The notes under the pieces were generated by a model that did no database searches, was not told the origin of the DNA, and worked only from the letters and a program-made list of their open reading frames with translations. Shown here one piece after another: positions 10,693 to 23,900 of a stretch of DNA of 64,000 bases. The stretch comes from Liolophura sinensis (Eukaryota > Mollusca > Polyplacophora > Chitonida > Chitonidae): positions 13,328,281 through 13,392,280 of the forward strand of contig NC_088301.1 of NCBI RefSeq assembly GCF_032854445.1. Direction: 5' to 3'. Position numbers and translations under genes: made by a program. Each line of letters starts with the position of its first letter. Position 1 is the first letter of the stretch.

Positions 10693-10748
10693 ATGTACGC
10701 CAAGGGGAAAGGAACCACGGTACCTTCCGATGCTCAAGCAAGAGAAAA
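10693..10748 (+). CDS. SSBP (SSBP2/3/4 family): SSBP exon 1 (start codon)
   Basis: ATG at 10693 opens [18 protein letters not shown], which aligns without gaps to the vertebrate SSBP N-terminus (MFAKGKG...PSD-x-QARE). It ends in a consensus donor (gtaagt at 10749) after two bases of the next codon. The start is fixed by family conservation, although two out-of-frame ATGs lie upstream. Confidence 0.96.
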
Positions 10749-13700
10749 GTAAGTATTTGCAATATCGCTTAAAAAATTGATCACACTGGAATACTTGGTT
10801 CCATTTTCCACTCATATGACCCGACTTCAAATCCCCTCTTTGTCCGGAGCGAGAGAGATACGTCCACCTGCGCGTGAGGGATGCCCCATTCAAACGTTGA
10901 AATAATGGCTGTTCTATGTAGCGAACATACCCATAATGGCGGACACATGTGGCTAAACACTGCACAGTCTGTTCGTGTATTCTTCATGTAGATCACACCA
11001 AGGCTGAAATAAAGAAAGGATAGTTCTAGTTAAATATTCGCTGAAATATATTTCCTTCGACCCGGTCTTGTGCCCGGCGTATGTGTCTGAAATATCCTGG
11101 TGTAACGATGAAATGTTGCCGGTAGAATAAATGGGGGAATCCCAAACCCGAACCATTGACTCGTGCCTACCTCATACATATACGTTCACAGACTATCCCT
11201 ATTTTCCTCGCGATCATTGATACTAACGTCTGTTTCTGATTTCTTTTCCAGGTTAGCGTTGTATGTATACGAATATTTATTACACGTAGGAGCTCAAAAA
11301 AGTGCACAGACATTTTTATCCGAGGTAAGATTGTATGTGTGTGTGAGTTTGTATGGATCTGTGTTTAAAATGGGTGCCGCACATGATTTCAGCATGTTGA
11401 ACACAAATGAACTGCAAGGAACGTTAACCATATCAGAGCTTACATGGTGTTGTCAGACACGTGCACCACTAAAAACAAAATGCACAGTAAAATTGGTACT
11501 TCCTTCCTGAGGACGTGCTTCCTTCAGTTCAGTTAATGTTTCATGCTGCTGTTGTACACGTCCATTAGATAGATTACCTTGTTCTCAATGCTCAACCATG
11601 ATACAGTTGTAGACCTGTCTCGATAACTTTTCAAATTCTCATCTTGCAAATCTAAAACAAACTGCTTTAACGTAGAAACTTTTTAACTTTGATGCACCTT
11701 ATCTGGTAGCAGAAAATAACACTTGTAGGCTAAACAATATGATCTGGTGTTAAATTTTTTGTAGTTCTCCACAACTCCACACATTCATATCCCAGCTTGT
11801 CTAAAAGTTACTCAAAGTGCTCCTTGCTTGTTAACACTGCATGAGCTTAGAAATCTACATCCTCCCTCTGCAAAATAAAGCTGCATTTTTGTATGGCAAC
11901 GACCTGTACGTCCTATCGTACACATTTAAATGTCATGGTTGTGTCAAATGATAAATGTGCTCCATTGAATATTTGTTGTAGTTGTTCTAAATTGTGGTGT
12001 TTTCCATACTTAAGTAGGTGTTTGTGATAAGTTATCTACATTACTTGGCTGTTTTTGTTTGCGGCTGACAGGCTAATTCAGCAATGTATCTTTAACTAGT
12101 AAGGTAGAATTTGTCTGTGTTCAGTCAAAACTGTAAAAACACAGAGTCGTTTTGGTTAGGACTACCATCACGGCTATAATAACTTCTGTTTGAAGTACAT
12201 CTTCTAGCAGTCGATGATGTGTTAAATTTGGAAGTAGGACAGCCAGATCATCAAGATTCAAAAGCGTTATTGACTACCACCTTAAAATCTTTGAACACGT
12301 AATTCTTAGTTCATTGGACTAGGATTCCTTTTCATATGAACTGAAAAGGTATTTGATCTGAAATTGAAATTCACCAGAGTTATGTGTATTACATTTTTCT
12401 ATTATGTTGTATATGTTTCTACAATTTATAGCTTATTTTTTCCCAGAAACAAACAACACATATATTCTAAAAACGAGAAGCATTGGGCAGTATTTTTACT
12501 GTGTTTACGATGTATGTGAGACGATTGTAGAAATTTACATTAATATCTACTTCCACAATGTTATAAAATAACAAAAGAAGCCTGTTGCCAAAAATTTCTT
12601 GTAAAAGTGAAGGATATACAGCTCATAAGGCCATCATGCAGCTGCATGTATTAATTATCTGAGTGTTGGTTCCAGACTGTGACAAATCTGACCTCTGACC
12701 TAAAGTGTGCAACTTCATAGGGTCAAAATATGCATGGTATTGAGTATGTTATAAATTATCTGTCCAAATCAAATGCTGTGTACATGAATGTCTGTGCATT
12801 CAGTCCTGTCTTGGAACTTGTGATAGGCAAGCAACATGCATGTACATCAGAGCAGGTGCTTGTGGATTGACACACTCTCTGTTTGACATGAGTAATCCAG
12901 GTTATTGCATACATCATCGTGTAGATCAGCTTTAGTTATATGCAGTAAACAAAATTATTTGCTATTTCAATCAGCATTTGTCAGTTAGTCGGTGAATTAA
13001 GTTCTATATTATAATTTTTAAAACTGTGCGTCCGTAAATTCAGATATTGAATGCGTGTTTTACACAAACTGGGTTGTCACAACTTTACGTTCAGGATTTT
13101 AAAAGTCCGTGTTAAATAGCTTAAAGTTGTCTTGTGTCTCACTCTGCATTAGTAGCTTCCTTGTTTAATTAAAAATACAAATGTATCTGTTTTGATATTT
13201 TCAGATAAGATGGGAAAAGAACATAACGTTAGGAGAACCTCCTGGGTTCCTACACTCCTGGTGGTGGTAAGTCCTGCTTGTTGATTTCATCAGCCATCCA
13301 GATGTCGCATTATAAAGCGGTTTAAGAGAAAATATAACAAATATTAACAATATAACCTTAGATATTCCTGCAAATGGATGGAAACAGACTTCATAGACCA
13401 TAGTTTCTTTCTGATGTGCTTCGTACCTCCTTGGGATGGTTGAAGTTAAAGAAACCATAAACATAATGTTGTGTCACCTGTACCCTATGCTTTTCAGTTT
13501 ATATAGCAAAAGGCATAGCAGAGTACACATGACATCGCCAAGACAACAAATTATGCCTCTTTGGGATGTAGAAATAACTTGAGTCTGATTGGCTAAAATT
13601 GAGAACATGGTGGCACTTCAAGATACATATGGTCTAGTGCTATCTTTGTAGTTTAAATGAGATTTGGAATGGGAATGTCTGATTCTCTGCTGGAGTGATA

Positions 13701-16700
13701 GTTGCTATGGTCACTCTACCAAGGCCACCGTAAGGTTTACCATTAGATGTTGCATTGTCCAGAACCCAACAAAACAAAGGCTTCTGCTCTTATAATGTCT
13801 GTTGTGTATACCTGGTACGTTTGTTCCAGTTTAGCCTGAAACTGTAACTGTAAGTTTTGTGCTTCCCACATTAGACACAATGTAAGCATACAGCGTGTAC
13901 TTGGGTCTGCGAATGATTTCGTGTATACTGTGTGGCAGCATGGTTGAGTGGATACGTGGACATCTGACAACATCACTATAACCAATCTGCACTCCCTGCT
14001 TTATAGGGGACAATAATAAAAGTCCATGTATCAAAGAAAAAAACAAAAAAAGACAAAATTTACATGTTACTAATGGCAGAGGAGTGTATATATATATATA
14101 TATATATCTGGTCATTGGTCTTGTAGTACTGTCAGGAGGTTCAGCAGTGACTTGTTGTACATACACATAATGTGCATACTGGTGAACTTTTTGGTGGGGT
14201 GATATTTAGGCTACTCATTATTGTGGACCTACTATTGCTTTATGTAGGCCAGATATTAAGAACAGAAAATTCATGTAATTCAAAGAGTAGGATAAAGAGT
14301 ATTTGCCCCTTGCCACCAGGCGTCGCCACCATTCTCAAAGGTTCAGATGATGTCACTGTGGTGTAGTCATGAGCTTGTAGTCATTACAAAGAAACGGAAA
14401 GGCAAGTCTAAATTGGAACATCAATTTTCTGATCGCCATTATTTCTTGTCACATAAATAGTAGTCTTCTAGATAGCACAGTGTAACAGATGTGCTCTGAA
14501 ATTGCTGAAAGTAACATTTCATACTAGAGTGAACCCCCCCCACCCCCACCCTGCCTTTATACGTCTTGGTTTTATACGTCTTGGAAAGTATGTTAAGAAC
14601 AAGACTTTATTTTATATACTAAGCAGAGCATTGTTGTATTAGTGAAAAAATGTGGTGTAAAGTTAAGCAGAAATTTATATACTATTGAATGGCATTTCAA
14701 TTTTTAGTTCACAAATTTCGCTCTGGATAGTCCGGTCGATAACATGGTAGATTGTCTGCTTCAGGAGCGGTAAATCCAGGGTCAATTCTGGGTCAGGTCA
14801 CACCTAAGACTTAAATGAGGAAATTGTAGCTTCTTCGCTTGGCATTAAGCATTAAGAGGACAGTGCAATGACTGGTTAACTCATATCGGTATCATGGCTT
14901 AGTCAAGGCGTCTTACCTGCCTTCGGCAAATCATTTCAGTGAAGCAGCACTAGATAAAAGAGCGATACAAATCCGTCCTGCAACAAGGAGGCTCATTACA
15001 CATTCATGCGCTCTAAGGACTCCTTTGTTGTCATATGAGTGAAAAATTGTTAAGTAAATTGTCAAGCACTCACTCACTCACGCACTCTGGATAATCATGA
15101 ATTTAGAGCATATTTTCATTCATCTTTTATTGATACAGTGTAATTCTGATTTTTGTTTCTCAGGGTCTTTCTAAAGGCAATACAAATCCTTTCTGCCTTT
15201 GTCTATGCCCATTTTTCCATCACTACTCATGCAAACACGGTCTGTAATGTTGACCAGTTCCATTGGTGCTGTGTATAAAATGTACATGTAGATTTACTCT
15301 GGTTAAGAAATCAGAGTGCTTCCTTTCCAGTTTTCAAACATGGGCAAGTATCTCTTCTGTGTTAAGTTCACCAGGGTTGCGTCTTGATATCCCACTAGCT
15401 AAACCTAGGTGATGTGAAGGTCTGAGAGTTCAGTCACTGAAATAACGAATCTGAAAGTTCAAAATCATTACGAGTTGTGTATGCATAGCTATGCAATGTG
15501 TACTGTGTCCATGTCTTCGAGAGTTGTCTGTTGAGATACTTGGTAGCCGGGGGTATTGCTGTAGGACATGGCGGTTGCAATCCTCTGGTGGTGACCTAGA
15601 TATTTTGTGATGTGCATGTACATACTGTACACATGCGCAGATTGTAATGAAGTGCAGTGTGTTTAACTGTTTGCAATCCAGAGCCAGCATTTGCATGCTG
15701 CAGTTTTACCAGTCCATTGATGCACACCAGATATATGTGTGAAAGATTAAAATAACCTTTTTTCATGTACGTGCATGTTGTTATCTCTGATTTCGTGTTC
15801 ACTCATTACCAGACCAGAGTTTGCATGTATTTTTCAGCCTAACATACCTGCATGTATTAATACATGTTATGGTTGACAGTGGTCAGCTGATTGCATGGTT
15901 AGTATTTATAGCCTTGAGTGAGGTATTTATGGGTTCAGCAATGGCTGGTGTTGACATTGTTTCCTTGAGCCCTGTCACAAACGTACATGTAGCTGGTGTA
16001 GAGCGTTGCACACTCTATTTTAGGAACATCTAGATTTTTATGGTCATGTATGCGTACAACGATAAATCTGATTATACAGTCCCCTGGCCAACATAGAACA
16101 ACATGTATTTCCTCTTCTGCCTGTGAAGTTGATGATTCGCAGGAAGGATTACTGTAAAGTATTTATCATATGACTGAGTTTATGATAAATATATATATTC
16201 ACGTCAGTTCACGTCAACAAAATGTGTAAGATTAAAAAGAGGAAACCTTTCATGAGGATCATACAGGTACATATCATTTGCTCAAGTTCTGTTTTGTTGT
16301 GAGATAGGTCTCTCCAGTTGTACATGGGAAGGTCTTCCGGCAACCTGCAGATGGATGTGGGTTTCCCCTGTGCTCAGTCCGGTTTCCTCTCGCCATAAGG
16401 CTGGCCGCCATGATATAAGTGAAATATTCCTGAGTATGGCATAAAACACCAATCAAACAGATAGCTGAATAATAAGATAGGTAAACTTTGATGTAGCGAA
16501 TAATAAAGGGCGATAAGTAAATAGGGCTCGGTACATTAAATTGTCAATCCCCAAGATCGCTGTCAAACTACATGTAGTCGGTGGAAATTTGATGGCTTTG
16601 AAAGTATAAATTTAGTTTTGGTCAATCACCTCACCTGTGATGTTACCTACCTTCACAGGTATGTTTCATACATGTAACTACCATAAGGCATGCTACATGA

Positions 16701-19700
16701 CTTGAGCAGTCTGTTCTATCTCTTGGGAACTAATAATGACTAGATGACTAGATCAGCTATTGGCCACCTTCACAGTGGGACATGTTCTTCTTCTGGCTGT
16801 CCATCAGTTACATGTTTTTTTTTTCAAGATATCTTGAAGACTTTTTAACCAACCAAGTTCATATTGACACTGTTGCTATTCATCATGAATTTGCTGGACA
16901 TCAAATTATCGTCTGAAAGACAGCAAAGGGACGGTTGGGAACTATTTTTGGCAGTATGTACATGTAATGCAATATGGCTGCGGTCAACCATCTTGGATTT
17001 TTTGGCTTTCACATTTTGTCTTACAGAAAATGGCCATTTATCTCCTAATACATCTTACACAGTAGCATTTGACTTGTCAGCTACAAGTACTAATCTTGGA
17101 CTGGTTTCATGAAGCTTACCTAGCGTTGAGTTGCCCTTAGCTAAATACTCTTTATATCTCTACAACATACGTTGTCATGGTAGTTAAGGGCTTACTTAGC
17201 TAAGTGAGCTTCATGAAGCTGGCCCCTGAACTGTTAACATTCACACTCTCATCTCCTGGACAGGAGCTCATTTTTTTGCTTCAGCCTCAAAAAGCGCTTC
17301 CTTGATTTACCCTGATCGTCGGCATGAACGTGTGTGTTCACTGTCTTGGAACTTTTTCATCCAGGCATTGCAAACAGACCATAAATGATAATCTCATTGC
17401 TTTTTAAAGGACTGCATCTTCTGTCTTGAATCTTATTGTATATGTATGAGTGACCGCTTTACCATTTGAGAGTCTTCTCTTTACCAAGGTGATTCATCGG
17501 GTGGGTTGAGTATCCTTCATTTGAGGAAACTGTCACTAAAGACTGAATTACCGTTAAACTTCTGTAGAAACTCTGTAGATGAGTAAAGTGGAGAATTCAT
17601 TTATCCAAAGGGAGACTAAATACAGTATAGTTTTTGAACACAACAATTTGGACCAGCTGACCATTAGTTAGTTTTTTAGTCTTTTCTGTACTTTGCCTTA
17701 TGGGTGGACTTTCGCAGTGTTTGTGTGTTTTTGTGACATCACAGCAGTGTCCCATCAGGCCAACAGCATGCCAAACCTGGCCATATGTCAGACATTGTAT
17801 TGTACATCCATAACATGAAGTTGTTCAGTAAGTAGCAATTAAAATTCATGTACAGGTGATCATGTTGAAACTTTTAAGAAGTACGTTTACATTGAACTTG
17901 TATGAGTGACATAAGTAAGTGTGTTGTCTTGGGTTATTACACAAGAAACAAATTTTGTGTCACTAATTCTTCATGCACACTTTCTTCGTAAGAAATATCA
18001 CGATTTGCACCAATATTGCCAGAATAGCAAGACAGAACCTTTTTGTCAAATGAATGTGGTTGAAATACTATTGAACAACTGTCAACCAAGTACAATTTGC
18101 AGACATCAGACCAAATTAACAAGTTGGTTTTGGTTGATTGATCGATTGATTGAGTGATAAATTGATTTAACCTCATACTCAAAAATGTAAATAGCTAAAT
18201 ATTTTGAAACATTTTTCACATATTTCTCAGGAAATTTCTTCAGTGTTTGATTGCAGTGATTTGAAATGTTTTTAATCAAACATTTGTCAACTTCCTTTAA
18301 TGAGTAAATAATTATGCCTTAGTTTCTATTGACCTCCAATTACAGTCAATACTAGCCCTGACATAAACAGTTGGGTCATGCTAGAATCATGTTGTATTGT
18401 CTTGCTTATCTGACTTTTTTAAAAAAAAGGAAAGGTTTGAGGTAGAGAATAGTGGGCTGTCCCATTCAGCCACATTCAACCTAGGTCAAGGTTACTAGTC
18501 TGATTGGTGGAGGGGGGAGCTTCCGAGGCCGAGGTGGTTAGCAGACCATATATTAGTCAGCATAACTTGACCAATTGTTAAAAACAGGATATTACTGTAA
18601 AGTTTTTATTGGGATGTGTATGTCTTTGTGCATATTACATTTTATTACCGTAAATAACAGAATTCGTCAGTCTTTGCATATTACATTTTATTACCGTAAA
18701 TAACAGAATTCATCAGTCTTTATGTAGTACACTCAAGGTGGTTAGTGTGCCAGTGCTGCTTCTTGGCTCAGGAGCCTCTCGCAAATGCAGTTGCTGTGAG
18801 TTCGAGACCAGGTCATGTTGATTTCCTCTGTCCTGGGAAGGTTTACCAGCAACCTGCAACATTTCCTCTAGGCTCTGCCTGGTTTCCTCCCACCATAATG
18901 CTGTTCGCCATTGTATAATTGAAATATTTTTGTGTATGGCGTAAAACACCAATCAAATAAATAAATAAGTTGTGTAGTGGGATCTGTGTCACAGGAAATA
19001 TTAAGGATGGTATCTCAAAAGTATCGCACGATTTGAGCTCAGGTTTTGTATACCTATTTAGTACAAGCCGTGGGTATTAATTACTGCAAATTACAAATTC
19101 ACAACAGTCTCTTTTGTGTAATTGTTAGAAGCCATTAATGTTAAGGGTGGTACCTCAAAGAGTACATGTACTGACACTTCATGTATTGAGGGGAAGTTTT
19201 GCTCCTTCATCTGTCTCCAACAAGCAAGGTGTTTGGTTGGTTTTTTTGCCATATTTCTTTTTCTCTCCACGCTAATTTATTTGAAGTTCCAAACTTTTTC
19301 ATAAACCACAGTTAAAACGGAGAGAATTCCCTAATGCTGCCGGCCCTACTTTTTTCTGATAGGGTTGGAATACAAGCAGCAAAGACCTTACAGACACGTA
19401 AATATAATACTTACTCCCTTCAGCTCACATTGCTCATGCCATCTTGGGGTATCAAAAAACTGTCCATAAAACTCAGGTAGCCGTTTTATGTGTTCCAGCC
19501 TTCATTGAAGATCACTTGTCTTCTGCCATTATTGCATTCATTGTAATATAAGTCCATACATGTACTGTAATTTTTCAACCTTTTCGCATGTATGCAAAGC
19601 GTTTATTCAAGCATGTTCAGAAGGCATTATTCTGTGGTGAGTGATAAATTATGCTTTTTATGAAGCCTCGAAACTGGCCAACCCACCTATGTAGTTTTGT

Positions 19701-20871
19701 CTCCAAAATCAAATTTAAAAAATATGGATAAAATACTCTGTAAGTTGGTCTTTCATATGGGAAAAGGTTGAGGAATTAGGCTATACATGTATATGATTGA
19801 CACGCTCAGAAAAATTTCCAGTTACCTGTTAGAGGTTGGTGCTTTTTCTTGGGCACTAGGGACCTTGATTTCTTCCACCCCTAGAACTGACCAGCATTGC
19901 ATTATTAAAGAATTGTTGAGTATAGCGTTCAACAACAATCCGATAAAGTGGTACTTTCAGCCATCTTAACCATTGGTATGGATTCCGTGCATACCTGTAG
20001 AAGAGAAGGTCTTAATTTATTATTACAATGAAATAGGTAGCTCAAACTTCAAGCAAGCACCTGTAGTGGGTTGAATTTGTCCATCACTAGGATCAGAATA
20101 AGCACGAAGAAGAAGAACAAACTGGTAGATTGCACAGTTGAACAATTTGTAAATTATTTTATTTTGCTAGCATTATTTTGATCTGCTGCCAGGTAGACTT
20201 GTAAATCCCCACTGCGCATTAAATCTGTCTGCATTATCTGTCAGTGTAACTAAACAGAGGTATGGACAAATCCACACCAGTGCCCCGGTCTTCAGGGGCA
20301 CTGGACATGTGCACATGGCATGTTTCCTGAATGGGATGCAGTTGATTGTTGTCCCCTCCTGCAGTGGCATTGACACCTGTCCATACTGGCTGTTCTTTTG
20401 TTTGAGTCTCCCTCCCTCTCCCTCGCCAGCCTTTGTCTCTTAGAATAGCCAGGTGGGTCGGAGGACCTCTGCCTCAGCTGGGCTGGGACTGTGTGGTCTG
20501 CTGTACAAGTGTAGCAGGTTCACATCAGGGGCTTCTTGGAAATCCTGGGATGTTTTAAGGAAATAAAGCTTATGGTCTTTTCTTTCCTGGTACTTCTATC
20601 TGGATGTATTCACTCATGTAAGCATGGCTCTGAACGTTTACTGTCAATGACCAAAAATTTCAACCCCAAAATTTTCGTGTTTAGAGGCAAATAAATGTCC
20701 TAAAATAGCAGTTTTGGTGTTGAAACACTATCAGTATTATCCTACATGTACATTTGTCTTCCAAACAAACATCAAAACATTTTTTGAGGAACCAGAATTA
20801 GGCAAAATGTGTAAGTTAGTCTTGGCCAAAATTGAAGGTAATTCACTATATGTTTGCTGCTTGAAGTTTAG

Positions 20872-20902
<31 letters not shown>

Positions 20903-23900
20903 GATTTTCTTTTCTGTGGAATGTACTTCTTGATAGTTTTAAAATGACAAAGCAATGGTACATATACATGTTCATGTACTTTTCAGTGGTTTTTGTTTAT
21001 TTATTTTTTTTTTTGGTTATTTATTTCTTCATTTTGTAAGCTCAAATGTACATGTACTCTGGACAGTGAGTCTATACACTTTTTTTTTAATATAAACAAT
21101 TTCGAAATAAAAATCTTTGATTCTTACATGTTTGGTTAACTTCTATTGTTTTTGAATGGGGTAACATTGATATCTATTTTTTTCGAATGGGGTAAGTGTG
21201 TGTGGTTTTTTTTTTTTTGGAGTAGTTCTGCGTTTCAGTAATAGTTTCATTCTTAGCTACTAGCAGTTGACACTGTTCCTGCTGCAACAGGAAGAGTCAG
21301 GAACAGTGTCGAAGTTCTGCTAGTAACTAAGAATGAAAATGTGTGAAATGATATTCATCGTGGAAAGAAAGGCAATGTGGTCTATTAGTAGCCAGGGGTT
21401 TAATAGTAAGTGGGTTAGATTCTAATGTTAACAGATTAATCTGTATTCCCACCTTAATAGTTTACACTTAAAGTTCAACTCTTGTCTCGTCAGTGTTTGT
21501 CTAGGACTCATGTCTTCAGATGCCCTCTTCAGATTCAAGTGGTTATGGTTTCTGGGCTCGTGGGAGGCGTGTAAGTGGTCGAAATTCCACAATGGCAAAG
21601 TATGGTCACATGTACAGATGTGACTTGAAAGAATAAGGATATTTAACCATTTACATGTAACCATAACAATTTGCTACTTTTACCCAAGGTAGTTTTGTGC
21701 AGTAGCTTCCCTTCGTATGAATCTTGGTTATGGATGTACGTGAGGGCAAGAAAGGTTTAAAGAGGGCAAGAAAAGTTTAGAGAGGTCAAATGTTATTTTT
21801 TCTGCAGAACTTGAAACCATTAGTGGTGGAAGTTGCTTGGTGTAGAGCTGAAGCGAGTAATGAATTTTGGTATTTATCAATTTGGCTCAGATAATTATGC
21901 CAACATTTGTTTCTTCCCAGATTAGAAATAAAAACTGTTTACTATCTACCTGTGCATGTAACTGACTTTCATCTCAACAGCTCCCAAACTCTTTATGCAC
22001 TGTGAGGTTAGAGCAAGGAAATCTGACTTGATGGCTCAGTGTCAGTATAATGTGACTGGGTGGGGTGTCATTTCTGGTGTTTTCGGCATGATTTTTCATA
22101 ACTACAATATATGTTGTGAAAATGTTTCTATCAAACAGTCAGCGTATTCTTTAAGAACTTTTTGAGATTGTCAGAGATGATCTTGGTAGGACCAGTCAGC
22201 CATTTGTCATATAAGTACAACACTCATCATTGCGAATTAAGTGTAATTTAATATTCCCTACATAGGGGCTGAGGTGGTTAGCGTGACAAGGTGGCACAGT
22301 GACTCAGGAGCCTCTCACCAGTGTGGTTGCTGTGAATTCAAGTCCAGCTCATGCTGACCACCTCTCTGGCAGTATGCAGGAAGGTCTGCTAGCAGCCTGC
22401 GGATGGTCATTCCCCCTGTTTTTTTCCTACCATAATGGTGGCCGCCTTCGTATAAATGAAATATTACCGCCTAAAACACCAATTCAATAAATAAATAAAT
22501 ATTTCCTTCATAATTCAACATGTGTTCAATTATTTGGTGTGAATAAGGTTATTGTGAGCAGTAGCAAGTATAATTACTTGCCCACCTAGTGAAACCCCAA
22601 CCGTAAACCCACAACCTCCAAATAAGTTCAAACTTTTGTTGTGGCTCGGATCTACAAATGTCTGCAAGTTTTTCAGGTGCCTTACAAAGTGTAATAGTTT
22701 CCCATGTAATAGTTTCCCAAAGTTCTTGCTCAGCTTTCTTCATTTATATGTACATGTGCATGCACAAACTTGTATCTAAAACATCCCCTGATTGAAAGTT
22801 CATAGAAACCTTGCAAGATGTTTCAAGGATTTGATCCTTGAGTTTTCACAGAACTGATATCTGTTTAATCTGCTGAATTTTTCATTTTTTTGTCTTTTCA
22901 GTGTATTCTGGGATTTATACTGTGCGGCGCCAGAGAGGAGGGACACGTGCGACCATTCTAGTGAGGCAAAAGCATTTCATGATTATGTAAGTCGTCTTAC
23001 TTACTATGTACAATATGTATTGCTGCTGCCCTTTGGAAGTATATTTCAGAGTTAACCTTTGTTGTGTGTACAATATCAAGTTTTATGACTTCTTTCAGTC
23101 ATAGTTTTTATGGTCTGGGAGGAAGCAACTCGATATGTCGAGCAAGGTTGATACATGCTTTCTTTTTGCTGATTCATAAAGCATCATTAACTTTTATTTC
23201 ATGGAGAAAACGTGCATTGTCGCACAAGGGCTGTTCAGACTGTTACAGCATCTTGTGCTGTGTCAAACGCCAATCAAATAAATTAATGAACGAAGCATTT
23301 CAAGATCATTCAGGATTTCGACAAGATGAACTGTTCATTTAGTTGCCAGAAATCACCTTGGTGTCCAACAGTGTTGAATTGGTAAAGTCTGTTGGGATTT
23401 TTGTGATCCTGTCTTGTTTGACTGGCTGATTCTTGCTCAGTGACCAGAAGTGTTACTAGTATGCAAGCTCTGTGACTGGTAATGAATGAGGGCTGCAAGC
23501 AGCTACAGTTTTGTGCAACTACACTTCCAAGAAATGGCTAAATCGTCATGTAGAACTGCATGAACTGGGTGTACATCGTTTTGATTGGTCAGCTGGAATA
23601 GATGCTGGCCATAAAACTAGCGTTGATGGTGGCAACGCGGAAATCAAAACTAGGTCAGAAACAAATGACACTCGCTGGATGTGACCGCTTCAGAGGTTTT
23701 GACGTCTGTAACGTCATAGATTACATTACATGACTTCTTGTGAGAAAAGGACTTTTGATCATCAAGGAAGGGGAAAATGTTGTTGGCGTGAGGTGACAAA
23801 CGTTGGTGAAGAATTCATACTGACTTCTTCTTTTTCTATTATTGCACATTTGTGCCACTCGTAAGTCTGCTCCCGCAAAATTTACTGTATTTGTGACCTA

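Larger units (their letters stand above)
13267..22901. other. SSBP intron 3
   Basis: A 9.6-kb intron. It contains SINE copies (14755-15086, 16300-16460, 18731-18969, 22264-22500), a palindromic element (17101-17225), a 46-bp direct duplication (about 18628-18720), a MITE (19562-19785), a long hairpin (21245-21338) and (ta)n runs near 14084-14107 and 20873-20899. No nested gene was seen. Confidence 0.7.

Noticed and set aside
15061-15086. Short regular cactcactcactcac array considered as a CRISPR-like or telomeric repeat
   Set aside because: It is the simple-sequence tail of a SINE-like element, with no spacers.
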